A stretch of 64,000 nucleotides of DNA from Acinetobacter haemolyticus (GCF_900406815.1 NZ_OVCN01000006.1:62001-126000); one strand, 5' to 3'; numbered from the stretch's first letter, positions 51,107 through 61,951 are shown. Notes: a model not told the origin generated them from the letters alone. Numbers and translations: made by a program.

Positions 51107-52123
51107 TTAATCATATTCAATAGTGACGGTTGCCATTGCTCGAACTGTACCCGCACTTACATTATTCGCAGTTTGATAATATTGTGCTGTTAATGGAACA
51201 TTGTATTGTACAATCTCGTTGGATTTTACTGTACCAATTTCTAATTTATCACCTTTTTTAATTGTTTGATTTTTATTTTGATAATTCCAAAGTAATTGTA
51301 CGCCGACACCATTTGCTCTCGTTGCAGCTGGGGCAGTATTAGAGAGCACCTGATTATTTGTTCCATCCTGAATATAGTCAAAACTTAGACTAATTATATT
51401 TTTTTCTTCGTAGCCTGTCGGGTTCTGACCACCATTACATAGTATGTTGAGATCAAAAGCTTGGGCACCTTGTGTTGAACCAATGCCTGTAAACCCTGAT
51501 TTTGTCACGGTTGGCAGAGTAACAACTTTATTGATGTTACCTTGAATTTCACATGATGACGAAGCAATTGTAATGGCATTTCCATAAACAGTACTCGTCA
51601 AGAATGGACGATTGGCATGACCTGTCACATAATAGCTACTATATCGCCCAGGTACTAATGTTCCAGATCCTGTCTGAGCAGCTGTTTTGATAATTTCTAC
51701 AACAAAATAACCTTGAGCTAAATTATAAGTTGTTCCAGTACTGAGATTTCTAGAATAGGGATAATAACCAGAAAAATTGGTAGCATTTTCAGCTTCACGA
51801 TACAAACGAATACCAATACCAGGAATATTTGTCGTATAAATACTATTCCCTAAGATGCTAAGAGGATAGTTTTGAGTTAAGTCAGCATATATGCGATCTG
51901 AACTTGAATTACATCTAAGCGTTGAACCATTTGGATTAATAGGGAAGGTTGCTTTACGAAGAATAGTACCTACTGTATCACTAGGACGTACCACGACTCT
52001 CCCTACAGCCATAGAAATATCTACGGTAGTGAACCCTGAACTAAGCGTACATGCCGCATTTGCCTCGCCATACAAACCAAGACCAGCGGTGAGCAAAACA
52101 CTGTTTAAGAGTAATTTTTTCAT
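51107..52123 (-). CDS. Fimbrial tip adhesin
   Basis: This 338-aa protein has a signal peptide (MKKLLLNSVLLTAGLGLYGEANA) and a two-domain layout: an N-terminal lectin-like receptor domain (about 24-190) and a C-terminal pilin domain (from about 195, with SSSCEIQGNINKVVTLPTV, ending in RAMATVTIEYD, the donor-strand-accepting fold). This is typical of FimH/PapG-type tips, although the ligand is unknown. Its start overlaps the usher stop by 4 nt, so it is the last gene of the operon. Confidence 0.8.
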   Translation of the reverse strand: MKKLLLNSVLLTAGLGLYGEANAACTLSSGFTTVDISMAVGRVVVRPSDTVGTILRKATFPINPNGSTLRCNSSSDRIYADLTQNYPLSILGNSIYTTNIPGIGIRLYREAENATNFSGYYPYSRNLSTGTTYNLAQGYFVVEIIKTAAQTGSGTLVPGRYSSYYVTGHANRPFLTSTVYGNAITIASSSCEIQGNINKVVTLPTVTKSGFTGIGSTQGAQAFDLNILCNGGQNPTGYEEKNIISLSFDYIQDGTNNQVLSNTAPAATRANGVGVQLLWNYQNKNQTIKKGDKLEIGTVKSNEIVQYNVPLTAQYYQTANNVSAGTVRAMATVTIEYD

Positions 52124-54672
52124 TTACAAACCGCCTCAGTCATTATTAAGTTTTGTTGATCTTGCGCAAGCTGAGCTGTTACGTCATAAGTAATCTCACA
52201 TTGCTCAGCGCTATCATCACCCCATTTTACATACAGTTGATCATGTGCTTTTTGGGTACGTAAATACACCATGCTGCCTTGAGCAACAATACCAACAGAC
52301 TCATTATTTTGATCAAATACTTGAGCTGCAAATGGCAGATTTTCACCAGTCGATGTTTTAGCAGCAATATAAATTGCATAACCTTTCTTCGTAGAAAAGT
52401 CTACTTTAGTGATAGCACCTGCGAATGGGGCAATGCGTTGGCTAGTTTCTTCAAGTTCAACATTTGTAGACATTTCTTGTGGATCAAGTGTGATGTCGTT
52501 TAAACGATATGGTGTTACATAAGGAATAACAGCATAGCCATCCTTATTGACACTTAAACCAGTTGTATTATTGACTTTGGCACCCGCTGCATCAGGAGCA
52601 TAAACCAAGACCATGGTTTGACCTTGTTCAGGACCGAATAAGATACCCTCACGATGCGCAACAATATTTCCTGTTAAACTCACCATAGCTTGTTGATAGG
52701 TATCAGCAATACTATAAGAACCACCAACAGTCGTGAAATTGGTGCGATAGCGACCATTTACGTTGAATGTTGGATTGTTATTGTCTTGGTGTGACATAGA
52801 TGAGCCATAGCTAAAGCGATCGCCAACAGTACCACTTACACCAACAGTGCGGTTATTTTGCGATGCGTTTGCATTCACATTCATCGAATGCTTTTTAAAG
52901 CTCAATGGGAAGGAGAGCGTCATCAAATATTCAGTGTCGCGTGTACGATTATTCGAGCTATAGTCAACTTGTCGCTTGGTTGCAGATAAACCATAAGTTA
53001 AACCATGGTAATTATTGCTATAACCGAATTGGTACTGTTTACCGCTTTCATTACGATTCCAATAATCAACCCATGAACCGACCATGTAGAAGTTACCCCA
53101 ACCATCAGGAAGGCCTTGATTTAAGGTAATTTGAAATTCACTACGCTGTTTACCTACAGCATAGCTATTGATACCTTTATCTTCTAAATCACGGATTAAT
53201 AGTGCATCACGTAATTTGTAATAATTTTCAGTCGAGTATCGATATGCCGCCAAGGTTAAATTGGTACTTGTCGGAGAGATTAACTTACTATAGCTCAAGC
53301 GATAACTTTGACCAGATTGAGACGCTTTTTTTTCAAAATCAGCTTCAGAATGGGTTACGTCAACTGAAATAGCACCTAAAGGCGTTGCAAATGCAGTACC
53401 CAATAATGCTGATGCATATCGCTCTGTTGCTTGAAAACCCGTGTATCCAGTCAGGTAATTGTTAATACCGAGTTGGTATTTACCTTGCACTACCCAAGGA
53501 TCTAAGTCGATATCGCGATCGCGGAATTCTCCCGCCGTGACAGAGTAACGGCTCATGCCGGGTCTTAGCATCTGCACGACCGAAGCGTAGGGAATTGAAA
53601 ATGTTTGAATATCGCCATTTGATTCAATCACAGAAACTTCAAGCTCTCCACCAAACCCAGTTGGGTAGAGATCATTAATTTCAAAACTACCTGGAGATAC
53701 TGTGGTTTGGTAAATCAATTGTCCTTGCTGACGTACTTCGACTTTGGCATTGGTTTTTGCATTACCACGAATTCGTGGAGCATAACCCAACATACTATTT
53801 GGTAGCATGCGGTCATCACTCGAAAAATCGACACCGCGATATCCAAATGAATCGAAAACTTCACCATTGGTGAAGCTTTCACCTAATGTAAGTACACCAC
53901 GATATTGTGGAAATGCACGTTGTAAATAGGTGCTTGTAGATTGATAATTTGATTTACTTTCTTTTTCGTTCGGCTGATCTTTCCACTGCCATTGACCATT
54001 GTGACGTAATTGCCAACCAGCAAGATTCGCCCCGGCAGTTAATGCCATAAATGCATTGGTGGTTTCTTTATTATCATTGCTTCGATTAAATGTTTTATAT
54101 GCACTACCGCTATAAGATAAAAAGCCAGCATTTACACCACGATCCCAAACACTTGGATCGACATAGCCTTGAGCATTTTTTTGTATCGCAACCTGAGGAA
54201 TAGAAATATCTACACGCAACTTAGACGTATCGAAATCGTAGTACGCATCTTCAATCCATTCATCTATTTTTAAACAACTATTTTGTGAAAGAGCAGATTG
54301 ATGGATCGCTAAAGCATCTTGCTTAACACCATACTCAAGTAAAGTATTAGAGTTGAAACAGGTAACCGCATTTTGCTTAGGATCGATGGCTTTAAATTGC
54401 ATGCGACGTTTGCCGAACCATTTACCATTGATATATACATCCACATTATATTCACCCGGCAATACTGGGTTACCGTATTTAAAACGTGAAATATCGATCT
54501 TTTGCGCGTCACCAATCAAAAATGAAGAGTCGAACTCAGCCTCCATTGCATTATTGTTCTTGAGTTCGTCTGCATACACCATCACTGGCATAGTCATGCT
54601 GATCATGCCAGAAGTAAGGTAAAAACAAATATGACGCTTTAATAATCTATATGGTGCGTGCTTTTTTGACAT
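52120..54672 (-). CDS. Fimbrial outer-membrane usher
   Basis: This 850-aa PapC/FimD-type usher forms the 24-strand pore that assembles the pilus. After a signal peptide (cleavage near VYADE) it has an N-terminal domain (DAQKIDISRFKYGNPVLPGEYNVDVYING), a plug and barrel (GEFRDRDIDLDP, GYTGFQATERYASALLGTAFATPLG) and C-terminal domains (CTD) with cysteines near EQCEITYD and EAVCK. It is the third gene of a four-gene chaperone-usher operon. Confidence 0.92.
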   Translation of the reverse strand: MSKKHAPYRLLKRHICFYLTSGMISMTMPVMVYADELKNNNAMEAEFDSSFLIGDAQKIDISRFKYGNPVLPGEYNVDVYINGKWFGKRRMQFKAIDPKQNAVTCFNSNTLLEYGVKQDALAIHQSALSQNSCLKIDEWIEDAYYDFDTSKLRVDISIPQVAIQKNAQGYVDPSVWDRGVNAGFLSYSGSAYKTFNRSNDNKETTNAFMALTAGANLAGWQLRHNGQWQWKDQPNEKESKSNYQSTSTYLQRAFPQYRGVLTLGESFTNGEVFDSFGYRGVDFSSDDRMLPNSMLGYAPRIRGNAKTNAKVEVRQQGQLIYQTTVSPGSFEINDLYPTGFGGELEVSVIESNGDIQTFSIPYASVVQMLRPGMSRYSVTAGEFRDRDIDLDPWVVQGKYQLGINNYLTGYTGFQATERYASALLGTAFATPLGAISVDVTHSEADFEKKASQSGQSYRLSYSKLISPTSTNLTLAAYRYSTENYYKLRDALLIRDLEDKGINSYAVGKQRSEFQITLNQGLPDGWGNFYMVGSWVDYWNRNESGKQYQFGYSNNYHGLTYGLSATKRQVDYSSNNRTRDTEYLMTLSFPLSFKKHSMNVNANASQNNRTVGVSGTVGDRFSYGSSMSHQDNNNPTFNVNGRYRTNFTTVGGSYSIADTYQQAMVSLTGNIVAHREGILFGPEQGQTMVLVYAPDAAGAKVNNTTGLSVNKDGYAVIPYVTPYRLNDITLDPQEMSTNVELEETSQRIAPFAGAITKVDFSTKKGYAIYIAAKTSTGENLPFAAQVFDQNNESVGIVAQGSMVYLRTQKAHDQLYVKWGDDSAEQCEITYDVTAQLAQDQQNLIMTEAVCK

Positions 54673-54733
54673 GATAAGGATCGCCTATATTGTATAGGTA
54701 CTTAAAATTATTGGTTATTTGGATGGAAAATGA

Positions 54734-55465
54734 TTATTGAAACTTAATCGGTTTCTCGACACGTCCGCCGTAATCATTCACATTGATAAAGCTCATTTTC
54801 TCAGTATTAGAGATTTTTAATTGGACTCGGTCTTCAGAAAATGGCTTTAACATTAAACCTTTAGGTAGCAAATCAACTTTTTTATCACCATTGACTTGAT
54901 AGATTGAAGTCATCGTAATGTGAAAAGGCGTTGGGTTTTTGATGACCACATTTTGACCCGCTTTTTGCCATTGCAGCTTATCAGCTGCCAAGTTAGCATC
55001 TTCTTTAAGACTCGCTGGGCGGTAGAAGAATTTAATTCTTGAACGAATCGCAAGTTGTAAAAAATTATCTGGTGCTGACTCTGCGCCTTTACCTGTCGGT
55101 CGAGGTGGAATATCCAATACGTTTAACCAAAGTACAGATTCCTGCTGTTGATTTAGCTGTGATGCATTTGGTAAAGCGGTAATCCGGAGAGTTTGGCTTT
55201 TGGTTGCTTCAACACGTGAAATCGGAGGGGTGATCATAAAAGGGACTTTTGATTGATCAGGCGTACTTTTTGGATCTCCTTCATCAATCCAAGCTTGGAC
55301 TAATGCAGGTTTTGAGCCGTTATTACTGAGTTGTAAAGTGACTTCACGTGCATCAGAAGGATAAATAACACGCGTGCCGTGAATGACAATCTCTGCATGA
55401 GTAGCGGTCGCTAACATTGAGCAGAGTGCAAAACCAGACAAGAATTTACTACCATTAAATGACAT
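54734..55465 (-). CDS. Periplasmic fimbrial chaperone
   Basis: This 243-aa PapD/FimC-type chaperone has a signal peptide and two Ig-like domains. The motif RVIYPSDAREVTLQLSNNGSKPALVQAWID includes the Arg/Lys anchor region, and SQTLRITALP and KFFYRPASL (the F1-G1 and second-domain motifs) follow. It caps pilin subunits during export. I start at ATG 55465 rather than TTG 55474. Confidence 0.92.
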   Translation of the reverse strand: MSFNGSKFLSGFALCSMLATATHAEIVIHGTRVIYPSDAREVTLQLSNNGSKPALVQAWIDEGDPKSTPDQSKVPFMITPPISRVEATKSQTLRITALPNASQLNQQQESVLWLNVLDIPPRPTGKGAESAPDNFLQLAIRSRIKFFYRPASLKEDANLAADKLQWQKAGQNVVIKNPTPFHITMTSIYQVNGDKKVDLLPKGLMLKPFSEDRVQLKISNTEKMSFINVNDYGGRVEKPIKFQ

Positions 55466-55504
55466 GTGAAACAATCTCAGAAAAAGGCAAAAGTTATTAA
55501 ATAA

Positions 55505-55538
55505 AGAGGAGTTTCTATGCTCGTAAACATAGAAACTC
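55505..55538 (-). terminator. Attenuating hairpin between pilin and chaperone genes
   Basis: A perfect 11-bp stem GAGTTTCTATG / CATAGAAACTC with an 8-nt loop lies 14 nt after the pilin stop. On the minus strand it is followed by CTCTTTATTT, a weak T tract. This is the usual position for a partial terminator that raises pilin over chaperone/usher. Confidence 0.65.
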
Positions 55539-55551
55539 GGTTATCAATAAA

Positions 55552-56085
55552 TTATTGATAAATAATTGTGTATTGTACTGAAGTTGTTACTTCACCAGCA
55601 GTTGAAGCGCCAGTTGCATAGTATTCAGCATAGTAGTTAAGATCAGCGCTACCGCCTTCTACTACGTCAACCCACTGAGAGTTAGCTTGAGCACCATTCG
55701 TACCAGCAGCTAATACAGGGATTACTTGGTTGTTGTCACCGAGTAATTGAACATCAACGTTTTGAGCACCAGCAGCAGCTTGGTTGATTAAACGGCCAGT
55801 ATTGAAGTCAACAGTTGCACCTGGTTCGAAATAAGTTGCAACTTTACCAGCTGAACAGTCTTCCAAGTTGATTTGGAATGGTGTACGACCAGCTACATCA
55901 CCAGAATTTGCTAGAGTTTGTCTAGAAACTGTTGGGAGAGTAACAGTGAAGTCTTTACCTGCTGGAGTAACGATATTGCAAGTTTTGTCAGTTACTAAAC
56001 CATTGATTGTAATTGTTCCGTCAGCAGCTTGTACATTTGCAATACCAACAACTGAAAGAGCAGCGATCAAAGCAAGTTTTTTCAT
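55552..56085 (-). CDS. Major fimbrial subunit
   Basis: This 177-aa pilin has a signal peptide (cut after NVQA) and the fimbrial fold: TITINGLVTDKTCNIVTP, a conserved TPFQINLEDCS with its cysteine pairing to the first, and the C-terminal strand TSVQYTIIYQ. The expected major subunit is followed by a hairpin and then the chaperone gene, as in type 1 and CUP clusters. The start is ATG 56085 with GAGAATTTATT upstream. Confidence 0.93.
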   Translation of the reverse strand: MKKLALIAALSVVGIANVQAADGTITINGLVTDKTCNIVTPAGKDFTVTLPTVSRQTLANSGDVAGRTPFQINLEDCSAGKVATYFEPGATVDFNTGRLINQAAAGAQNVDVQLLGDNNQVIPVLAAGTNGAQANSQWVDVVEGGSADLNYYAEYYATGASTAGEVTTSVQYTIIYQ

Positions 56086-56562
56086 AATAAATTCTCAAAT
56101 ACATCAGCTAAAAGTTTGAATTATATTACCTTTTCAGTTAAATTTTTGCGCTGAACAAGTAATGTGCGAAATATACCATTTATTAAATAAAATGCAAACT
56201 ACGTCACAAAATTGCACTTGTGGATTTTTTGTGGAGATGAATTAAAAATAACTTATTGTTTATTTTTAACATTTGGTAAAAAATTACAAAAGAATAAAAA
56301 ATATAAATCAGAATTTTCATAAAAACGATGAATTTTTATTTAATAAATTTTGATTGATTGTTTAATTTTTGTTCAGAATTAAGGGATTTTTATATGAATT
56401 TTTTATGACAATCGAGCTATTAAGTAGAAGAATTAAACTAGAGTCGAAAAGTTTAAAAAAAATGGTTAACAAAAACCTTCAACTATTTTTAAGAAATTTT
56501 TAAGTTTGCAGGACTAGTTTTTAAGCATGAATCGATGAAAAAAACACCGTCAGGAGATATTG
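56086..56562. other. Long AT-rich region upstream of the fimbrial operon
   Basis: 477 nt without a gene I can support. Very AT-rich with long T/A runs, typical of promoters that are silenced by H-NS-like proteins and of phase-variable or complexly regulated fimbriae. I see no invertible repeat pair or clear regulator site. Confidence 0.4.
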
Positions 56563-56910
56563 ATGAACATGCTTTATACCCATAAACCAGACTACTATTT
56601 CTTCGCACACAAGTTTGTTTTGTTCCTACAAGATTATTTGAAATCTCATCCGACAGAACAGCAAACCAGTTTTAATTTGCAAACGATTTATGATTTGTTT
56701 GGACATGATCGTGCTTCGAGTACTACTAATCTTGAAGGTATTCTAAATATCGCTGATGAATATGTACTTGAAACAGATCAAGGGAAGCAAGCATTGATTG
56801 ATGCCTATCAAGTTCATTTAGATAGTCATATTTTAACTTTGGAATTTAACCCTAAAGCATTGCAAAGTCTAATCGCAGGAATTCAAATTGCACGACCACT
56901 TGCAGCGTAA
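56563..56910 (+). CDS. Hypothetical protein, 115 aa
   Basis: I do not recognise this protein. It starts at ATG 56563 (MNMLYTHKPDYYFF) with a CAGGAGATATT ribosome-binding site. It is helical and soluble, with no signal. Monocistronic between the fimbrial promoter region and a 70-aa gene. Confidence 0.55.
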   Translation: MNMLYTHKPDYYFFAHKFVLFLQDYLKSHPTEQQTSFNLQTIYDLFGHDRASSTTNLEGILNIADEYVLETDQGKQALIDAYQVHLDSHILTLEFNPKALQSLIAGIQIARPLAA

Positions 56911-57030
56911 GGTAGACTTAAGCACTGAAGCTGAATGTTTTATATATTTTAGACAAGTGTTTTAGCTTTAGCTGAATTTATCTAGGCTATTGGTTATGAT
57001 GTTATTTCATCACATGATCAGAATAGTGCA

Positions 57031-57243
57031 ATGGATAAGAATTTTGACTCTGAAACCTATACTGTAGATAAGAGTTTAACCGATACCTTAATGTGGTTAA
57101 TGCGACATCAGGATGTGTTTGACTCTTTTCATTTTGATGTACACTCACAGGAACTATCCGTTACACATGCTGCTGGTGTAGATATTATTCGAGAAGGTAT
57201 GTTTCTAAATGCAAAATATGGCATCTTAGTAACTTCAATTTAA
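57031..57243 (+). CDS. Small hypothetical protein, 70 aa
   Basis: A 70-aa, acidic, soluble frame with ATG 57031, followed by a strong convergent terminator. No family recognised. Coding is supported mainly by the plain codon usage and the intact frame. Confidence 0.45.
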   Translation: MDKNFDSETYTVDKSLTDTLMWLMRHQDVFDSFHFDVHSQELSVTHAAGVDIIREGMFLNAKYGILVTSI

Positions 57244-57273
57244 TTTTTCTAATTCTTTTAGTCTATCAAAAAG

Positions 57274-57302
57274 AACAGCCTTGCTTTGTAACAAGGCTGT
57301 TT
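57274..57302. terminator. Convergent terminator before bioB
   Basis: A stem of AACAGCCTTG with CAAGGCTGTT around an 8-nt loop is followed by TT on the plus strand and preceded by A/T-rich sequence. Confidence 0.75.
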
Positions 57303-57306
57303 GTAT

Positions 57307-58308
57307 TTATGCACTCATCGCATCGATAGAAAGTTCAGCGATGGTTGGTTTTGGTTTTTCAGCAGTTAAACCTAATTTGGCAAATAACACTTGATCTTTA
57401 CCTTCACCTGCATTTGGCGTAGTAAGAAGTTTCTCACCAGAGAACAACGAGTTTGCGCCAGCCATAAATGCCAATGCCTGATCCGAATCACTAAGAGATT
57501 CACGTCCAGCAGATAAGCGAATATAACTATGTGGCATAATGATACGAGCAACTGCAATGGTACGAATCCATTCTGTTACATCAAGCTTCTCGACATCAGC
57601 AAGTGGTGTTCCTTCGATTGGCACAAGCATATTAATCGGTACAGATTCAGGATGCACAGGCATAGTAGCGAGTTCATGTAATAAACCGATACGGTCATTG
57701 CGACTTTCACCTAAGCCAACAATACCGCCACTACATACTTTCATGCCTGCTTGACGGACATGGTCTAAAGTATTTAAACGGTCATCAAAAGTACGTGTAC
57801 TGATAATATGTGAGTAGTATTCACGTGATGTATCAAGATTGTGGTTGTAATAATCCAAGCCCGCATCTTTTAAACGTTCAGCTTGAGATTGATTTAACAT
57901 GCCGAGAGTCATACAGGTTTCTAAACCTAATGCTTTTACTTCGCGTACCATTTCTAGGACATAGGGCATATCACGCTCGTGAGGGTTACGCCAAGCTGCG
58001 CCCATACAGAAACGAGATGAACCAGAGTCTTTGGCTGCTTGCGCTTCACGAATCACTTTGTCGACAGCTATACGTTTTTCTGCTTCTAGTTTTGAGTCAT
58101 AACGTGCTGATTGTGAGCAATATTTGCAGTCTTCAGGACATTTACCCGTTTTAATTGAAAGAAGTGTGCTGACCTGAATCGTGTTGGCTTGAAAATGTTG
58201 GCGATGAACACGTTGTGCTTCAAAAACTAAGTCTAAAAAAGGTTGATCATATAAAGCTTGGATTTCATCACGAGTCCAGTCATTACGTAGGGTCATTGTT
58301 ATATCCAT
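57307..58308 (-). CDS. bioB: Biotin synthase
   Basis: BioB is a radical-SAM enzyme that inserts sulfur into dethiobiotin. The 333-aa protein has the CxxxCxxC motif in [14 protein letters not shown] (about residues 52-65), LETCMTLGM, the GIVGLGES motif and [12 protein letters not shown]. The second [2Fe-2S] cluster ligands and the Arg in RLSAGRESL are present. It is alone here, without bioA/F/D. ATG 58308 or the in-frame ATG 58296 could start it. Confidence 0.95.
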   Translation of the reverse strand: MDITMTLRNDWTRDEIQALYDQPFLDLVFEAQRVHRQHFQANTIQVSTLLSIKTGKCPEDCKYCSQSARYDSKLEAEKRIAVDKVIREAQAAKDSGSSRFCMGAAWRNPHERDMPYVLEMVREVKALGLETCMTLGMLNQSQAERLKDAGLDYYNHNLDTSREYYSHIISTRTFDDRLNTLDHVRQAGMKVCSGGIVGLGESRNDRIGLLHELATMPVHPESVPINMLVPIEGTPLADVEKLDVTEWIRTIAVARIIMPHSYIRLSAGRESLSDSDQALAFMAGANSLFSGEKLLTTPNAGEGKDQVLFAKLGLTAEKPKPTIAELSIDAMSA

Positions 58309-58375
58309 GATGATTGATTACAAAGATTGAGATTAATCATACAGAAATCATGCCAAAGCCATAGGGCAAAAAACA

Positions 58376-59500
58376 TCATTTTTCTATTTGATGAACAGTA
58401 GATTGTTGCAATTGTTGTTGAATTGCCCAATCAATATGTACATTTACAATCTCATCATGCCAAGGTTTAGCTTCTTGCAATTTGGCTATGATTTCATTTG
58501 AGTATGGCGCATTTCCGAGTCCGATTGCAATATTACGTTTAAAGGATTGATAGCCTGTGCGTCGTATTGGACTGCCTTCAGTATTTGCTAGAAAAGTTGC
58601 TTCATCCCACTGCCAAATATCCAGTAAGCTAATATTGTCTAAGCCATGTCTAGGATCAAAATCTGGAATTGTTGCTGTCTTCGCGAAGCCGTTCCACGGA
58701 CAAATTAACTGACAATCATCACAACCAAAAATTCGATTTCCAATGCCTGCGCGGTATTGTTCTGGAATAATGCCTTTATATTCAATTGTTAAATAGGCAA
58801 TGCATTTCCTGGCATCTAACATATATGGTTCAACGATCGCTTGAGTTGGACAGATATCAATACAAGCTGTACAAGAACCACAATGCGCCGTTGCAGGCTG
58901 ATCAAAGGGTAGCTCGAGTGAGGTAAAAAGTTCACCCAAAACAAAAAAAGAACCTGATTTTTTATGGATGAGTAAAGTATGTTTCCCAGTCCATCCCATA
59001 CCTGCACTTTCGGCTAAAGATTTTTCAAAAATTGGTGCTGAATCTGCAAAAGGGCGTGACTCAAAATCGCCGACTTTTTCTTTAATTCGATTCGCTAAAG
59101 TTTTGAGTCGTCCACGCATGACTTTATGATAATCCCGCCCTCGGGCATAGCGTGCAATAATCGCTGAATTTGGCTCAAACGGTACATAACGGGGTTTAGG
59201 CGATGCTACAAGATAGTTCATTCGTACACAAATAATGCTTTTTGTGCCTGGAACCAGTAGCTTGGGATCCGCACGTTTTTCTAGGTTTTCTTCTAAATAG
59301 TGCATATCTGCATGATAGCCACGTTCTAAATATTCTTTAAAACGGGGCATTTGATCTTGAGCATCTGGTTTGGCAATGACACAATCAGAAAAGCCCAAGT
59401 CCAAAGCTTGCGCCTTTATCCAGCTTTTAAGCTCGTAAGGATCAAGCTGTTGAATCTCAATCTTTTGAGAAGAATTTTGAGAGAAATGAGTTGAGGCCAT
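58376..59500 (-). CDS. queG: Epoxyqueuosine reductase QueG
   Basis: QueG is the cobalamin-dependent, Fe-S epoxyqueuosine reductase of queuosine synthesis. The 374-aa product starts at ATG 59500 (MASTHFSQ); the frame continues 48 codons upstream into the divergent nnr gene and is not real. It shows two [4Fe-4S] clusters (HCGSCTACIDICP and CDDCQLICPW) and GMGWTGKHTLLI. It sits divergent from nnr with only 23 nt between starts. QueH at 15096 catalyses the same step. Confidence 0.92.
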   Translation of the reverse strand: MASTHFSQNSSQKIEIQQLDPYELKSWIKAQALDLGFSDCVIAKPDAQDQMPRFKEYLERGYHADMHYLEENLEKRADPKLLVPGTKSIICVRMNYLVASPKPRYVPFEPNSAIIARYARGRDYHKVMRGRLKTLANRIKEKVGDFESRPFADSAPIFEKSLAESAGMGWTGKHTLLIHKKSGSFFVLGELFTSLELPFDQPATAHCGSCTACIDICPTQAIVEPYMLDARKCIAYLTIEYKGIIPEQYRAGIGNRIFGCDDCQLICPWNGFAKTATIPDFDPRHGLDNISLLDIWQWDEATFLANTEGSPIRRTGYQSFKRNIAIGLGNAPYSNEIIAKLQEAKPWHDEIVNVHIDWAIQQQLQQSTVHQIEK

Positions 59501-59523
59501 AAACCGATAATAAGAGGAAAACC

Positions 59524-61032
59524 ATGCAACGTTTAGTTTACCATAGCCCAGTTTATGATAGTCAAAGTATACAAGCGTGGGAGCAACGGTGGTTTGCGCA
59601 GCAAAATTCATCTTTAGGGTTAATGCAGCAAGCAGCGTGGGCAATCTCAGAACAGTTAGCTGCCCAGTTTCATCAAAATAAGATTCAATCTATTGCAGTT
59701 TGGTGTGGGCAGGGTAATAACGCGGGTGATGGCTATTATATTGCGGCATTTCTGAAACAACAGGACTTTAAAGTCACCATTTTTGCTACTGAACTGGGGC
59801 ATTCTTTTGATTTACAACAGGCTTTTCATTATGCGCAAAGCCAACAAGTTGATATTCAAGCAATTGACTATTTACTATCTGAATATGAAATAAAACAAGA
59901 TTTGCCAATATTTGAATGCCACGTAGATGCATTATTCGGGATTGGGTTAAACCGAATGCTGGATCAAAAATGGCAGAACATCATTCAACTCTACAATCTG
60001 CAAACAGGTTTAAAAATATCGATTGATATCCCCAGTGGATTACATGCCAATACTGGACAAGCTTTGCCTTGTGCAATTCAAGCAGATCAAACCTTTACCA
60101 TATTAGGATATAAGGCTGGGTTATTTACGAGTCAAGGCAAAGAGTATGTTGGGCAATTACATTTAGTCAGCTTGATTCCAGTCGATACTGAATTAGAGCC
60201 GATTGCCTATTTGTCACCAAAAAAAATTTTACTGCCGAAACGTCAAGCATTTGGTCACAAAGGTAGCTATGGACATGTTCTCGTCATTGGGGGGCATGCA
60301 GATATGGGCGGAGCAGTGATCATGTCTGCTGAAGCAGCATTCCATGCGGGCGCAGGAAAGGTAAGCGTAGTTTGTCATGCTAGGCACCATCAAGCGATTT
60401 TGGCACGTTCTCCAAATATCATGGTCAGAGATATAAATGCCTTAGAGCAAAATGAAATTGAGCAATTATTAAAACACATCGATGCAGTCTGTTTTGGTAT
60501 GGGTTTAGGACGGGATGAATGGGCCAAAACAGTATATTTGAAGTGGTTTGAATGTCTGAATCAGAATTCACATTTAGAAGTCGTACTCGATGCTGATGGA
60601 CTTTGGTTCTTGGCCAAACATCCACAACAATTAAACAATCATATCTATGCAACCCCACATTCAGGTGAGGCTGCGACTCTATTAGGTTGTAGTGCTACAG
60701 ATATCGAGCAAGACCGTATCGCTGCAATTCATCAGCTACGACAAAAATACGCTGGTCAATGGGTACTTAAAGGCGCGGGTAGTCTCATTTTAGAGAAAGA
60801 ATTAGTTATTTGTACTCAAGGCAATGCAGGTATGGGTACAGGTGGAATGGGCGATGTGTTGGCAGGTATGATTGCCAGCTTAAAAGCACAATTTCATGAG
60901 CAAGTCGCATTACATGAAATTGTCAGCTTACATGCACAGGCAGGTGATTTACTTGCTGAATACGGGAAGAGAGGCTTGCAAGCACATGAAATGGGCAAAA
61001 CGATTTATCAAGTGGTGAATCAATCTACTTAA
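59524..61032 (+). CDS. nnr: Bifunctional NAD(P)H-hydrate epimerase / ADP-dependent dehydratase
   Basis: Nnr (YjeF) repairs hydrated NAD(P)H. The N-terminal epimerase domain (about 1-215, [12 protein letters not shown] motif) is fused to the C-terminal dehydratase (about 230-500, [17 protein letters not shown] near residue 247 and [16 protein letters not shown] near 438). This is the usual bacterial fusion. The stop overlaps the convergent ruvC stop by 4 nt. It lies divergent from queG. Confidence 0.93.
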   Translation: MQRLVYHSPVYDSQSIQAWEQRWFAQQNSSLGLMQQAAWAISEQLAAQFHQNKIQSIAVWCGQGNNAGDGYYIAAFLKQQDFKVTIFATELGHSFDLQQAFHYAQSQQVDIQAIDYLLSEYEIKQDLPIFECHVDALFGIGLNRMLDQKWQNIIQLYNLQTGLKISIDIPSGLHANTGQALPCAIQADQTFTILGYKAGLFTSQGKEYVGQLHLVSLIPVDTELEPIAYLSPKKILLPKRQAFGHKGSYGHVLVIGGHADMGGAVIMSAEAAFHAGAGKVSVVCHARHHQAILARSPNIMVRDINALEQNEIEQLLKHIDAVCFGMGLGRDEWAKTVYLKWFECLNQNSHLEVVLDADGLWFLAKHPQQLNNHIYATPHSGEAATLLGCSATDIEQDRIAAIHQLRQKYAGQWVLKGAGSLILEKELVICTQGNAGMGTGGMGDVLAGMIASLKAQFHEQVALHEIVSLHAQAGDLLAEYGKRGLQAHEMGKTIYQVVNQST

Positions 61033-61574
61033 CGCCGTCTAGTACTTGAACGGCTGCGTCCGCGTGCCATACCGCCTAGTGCATTTAAAACTGCTAGCTT
61101 TGTCATACTTCCTGAAGCGTGAGCATGGCAAATTGCAGCAGCAAGGGCATCGGCAGCATCTGCTTGAGGCTTAATGGTTAAATTTAATAAGCGCATCACC
61201 ATCATTTGTACTTGTTCTTTATCCGCAGCGCCATAACCTACGACAGACTGTTTAATTTGACGAGCTGTATATTCCGCTACTTGTAAGTCTAGATTCACCA
61301 ATGCAGCGATCGCTGCGCCACGAGCTTGACCAAGCTTTAAAGCAGAGTCAGGATTTTGTGCCATAAATACTTGTTCTACAGCTGCTTCAGTTGGTCCGTG
61401 AAATTTAACAATGCGCTCCACGCCTGCAAAAATACGTTTTAAACGTTCAGGCATTTCTTGAGTTTCTGTACGAATAGTGCCTGCATCAACAAAACGTAAT
61501 TTATTACCGTCTTTTTCGATAATGCCATAACCTGTTAAGCGGGAACCCGGATCAATACCAATAATCAGTGACAT
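61029..61574 (-). CDS. ruvC: Holliday junction resolvase RuvC
   Basis: RuvC cuts Holliday junctions with RuvAB. The 181-aa product has the catalytic carboxylates in [13 protein letters not shown] (Asp7), TEAAVEQVF (Glu~68), [13 protein letters not shown] (Asp~138/141). It has a basic C-terminal tail ([12 protein letters not shown]), longer than in E. coli. ruvAB are not adjacent. Convergent overlap with nnr. Confidence 0.95.
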   Translation of the reverse strand: MSLIIGIDPGSRLTGYGIIEKDGNKLRFVDAGTIRTETQEMPERLKRIFAGVERIVKFHGPTEAAVEQVFMAQNPDSALKLGQARGAAIAALVNLDLQVAEYTARQIKQSVVGYGAADKEQVQMMVMRLLNLTIKPQADAADALAAAICHAHASGSMTKLAVLNALGGMARGRSRSSTRRR

Positions 61575-61874
61575 GAAGCGCTATAAAAATATAAATGTGC
61601 AGCTATTGTTGCATAAGCCATTCTATGACGGCACTATTTTTTGTAGTGTTTTGAATTAAAAAGAGAATAATTGATCAATGATATAAGGTAAAAGTTTTAG
61701 GTTTTGATGCTGATCTTAATTAAGGCGTTGATAAAAATAATCTTTGAAAATGCTAGACAATGTAAAAAAATTCCTGATTCGTACTATTTATGAGCAATAT
61801 TTTTAATATTTTGCGAATTTTATAGAAAATGTTTGCATTAAATTAGATATGGGCGTATAAAGCTAACTCGCTGA
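61575..61874. other. AT-rich region upstream of initiator tRNA
   Basis: 300 nt with no gene I can support. It probably carries the ruvC and tRNA promoters, but I find no confident -35/-10 pair. Confidence 0.4.
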
Positions 61875-61951
<77 letters not shown>

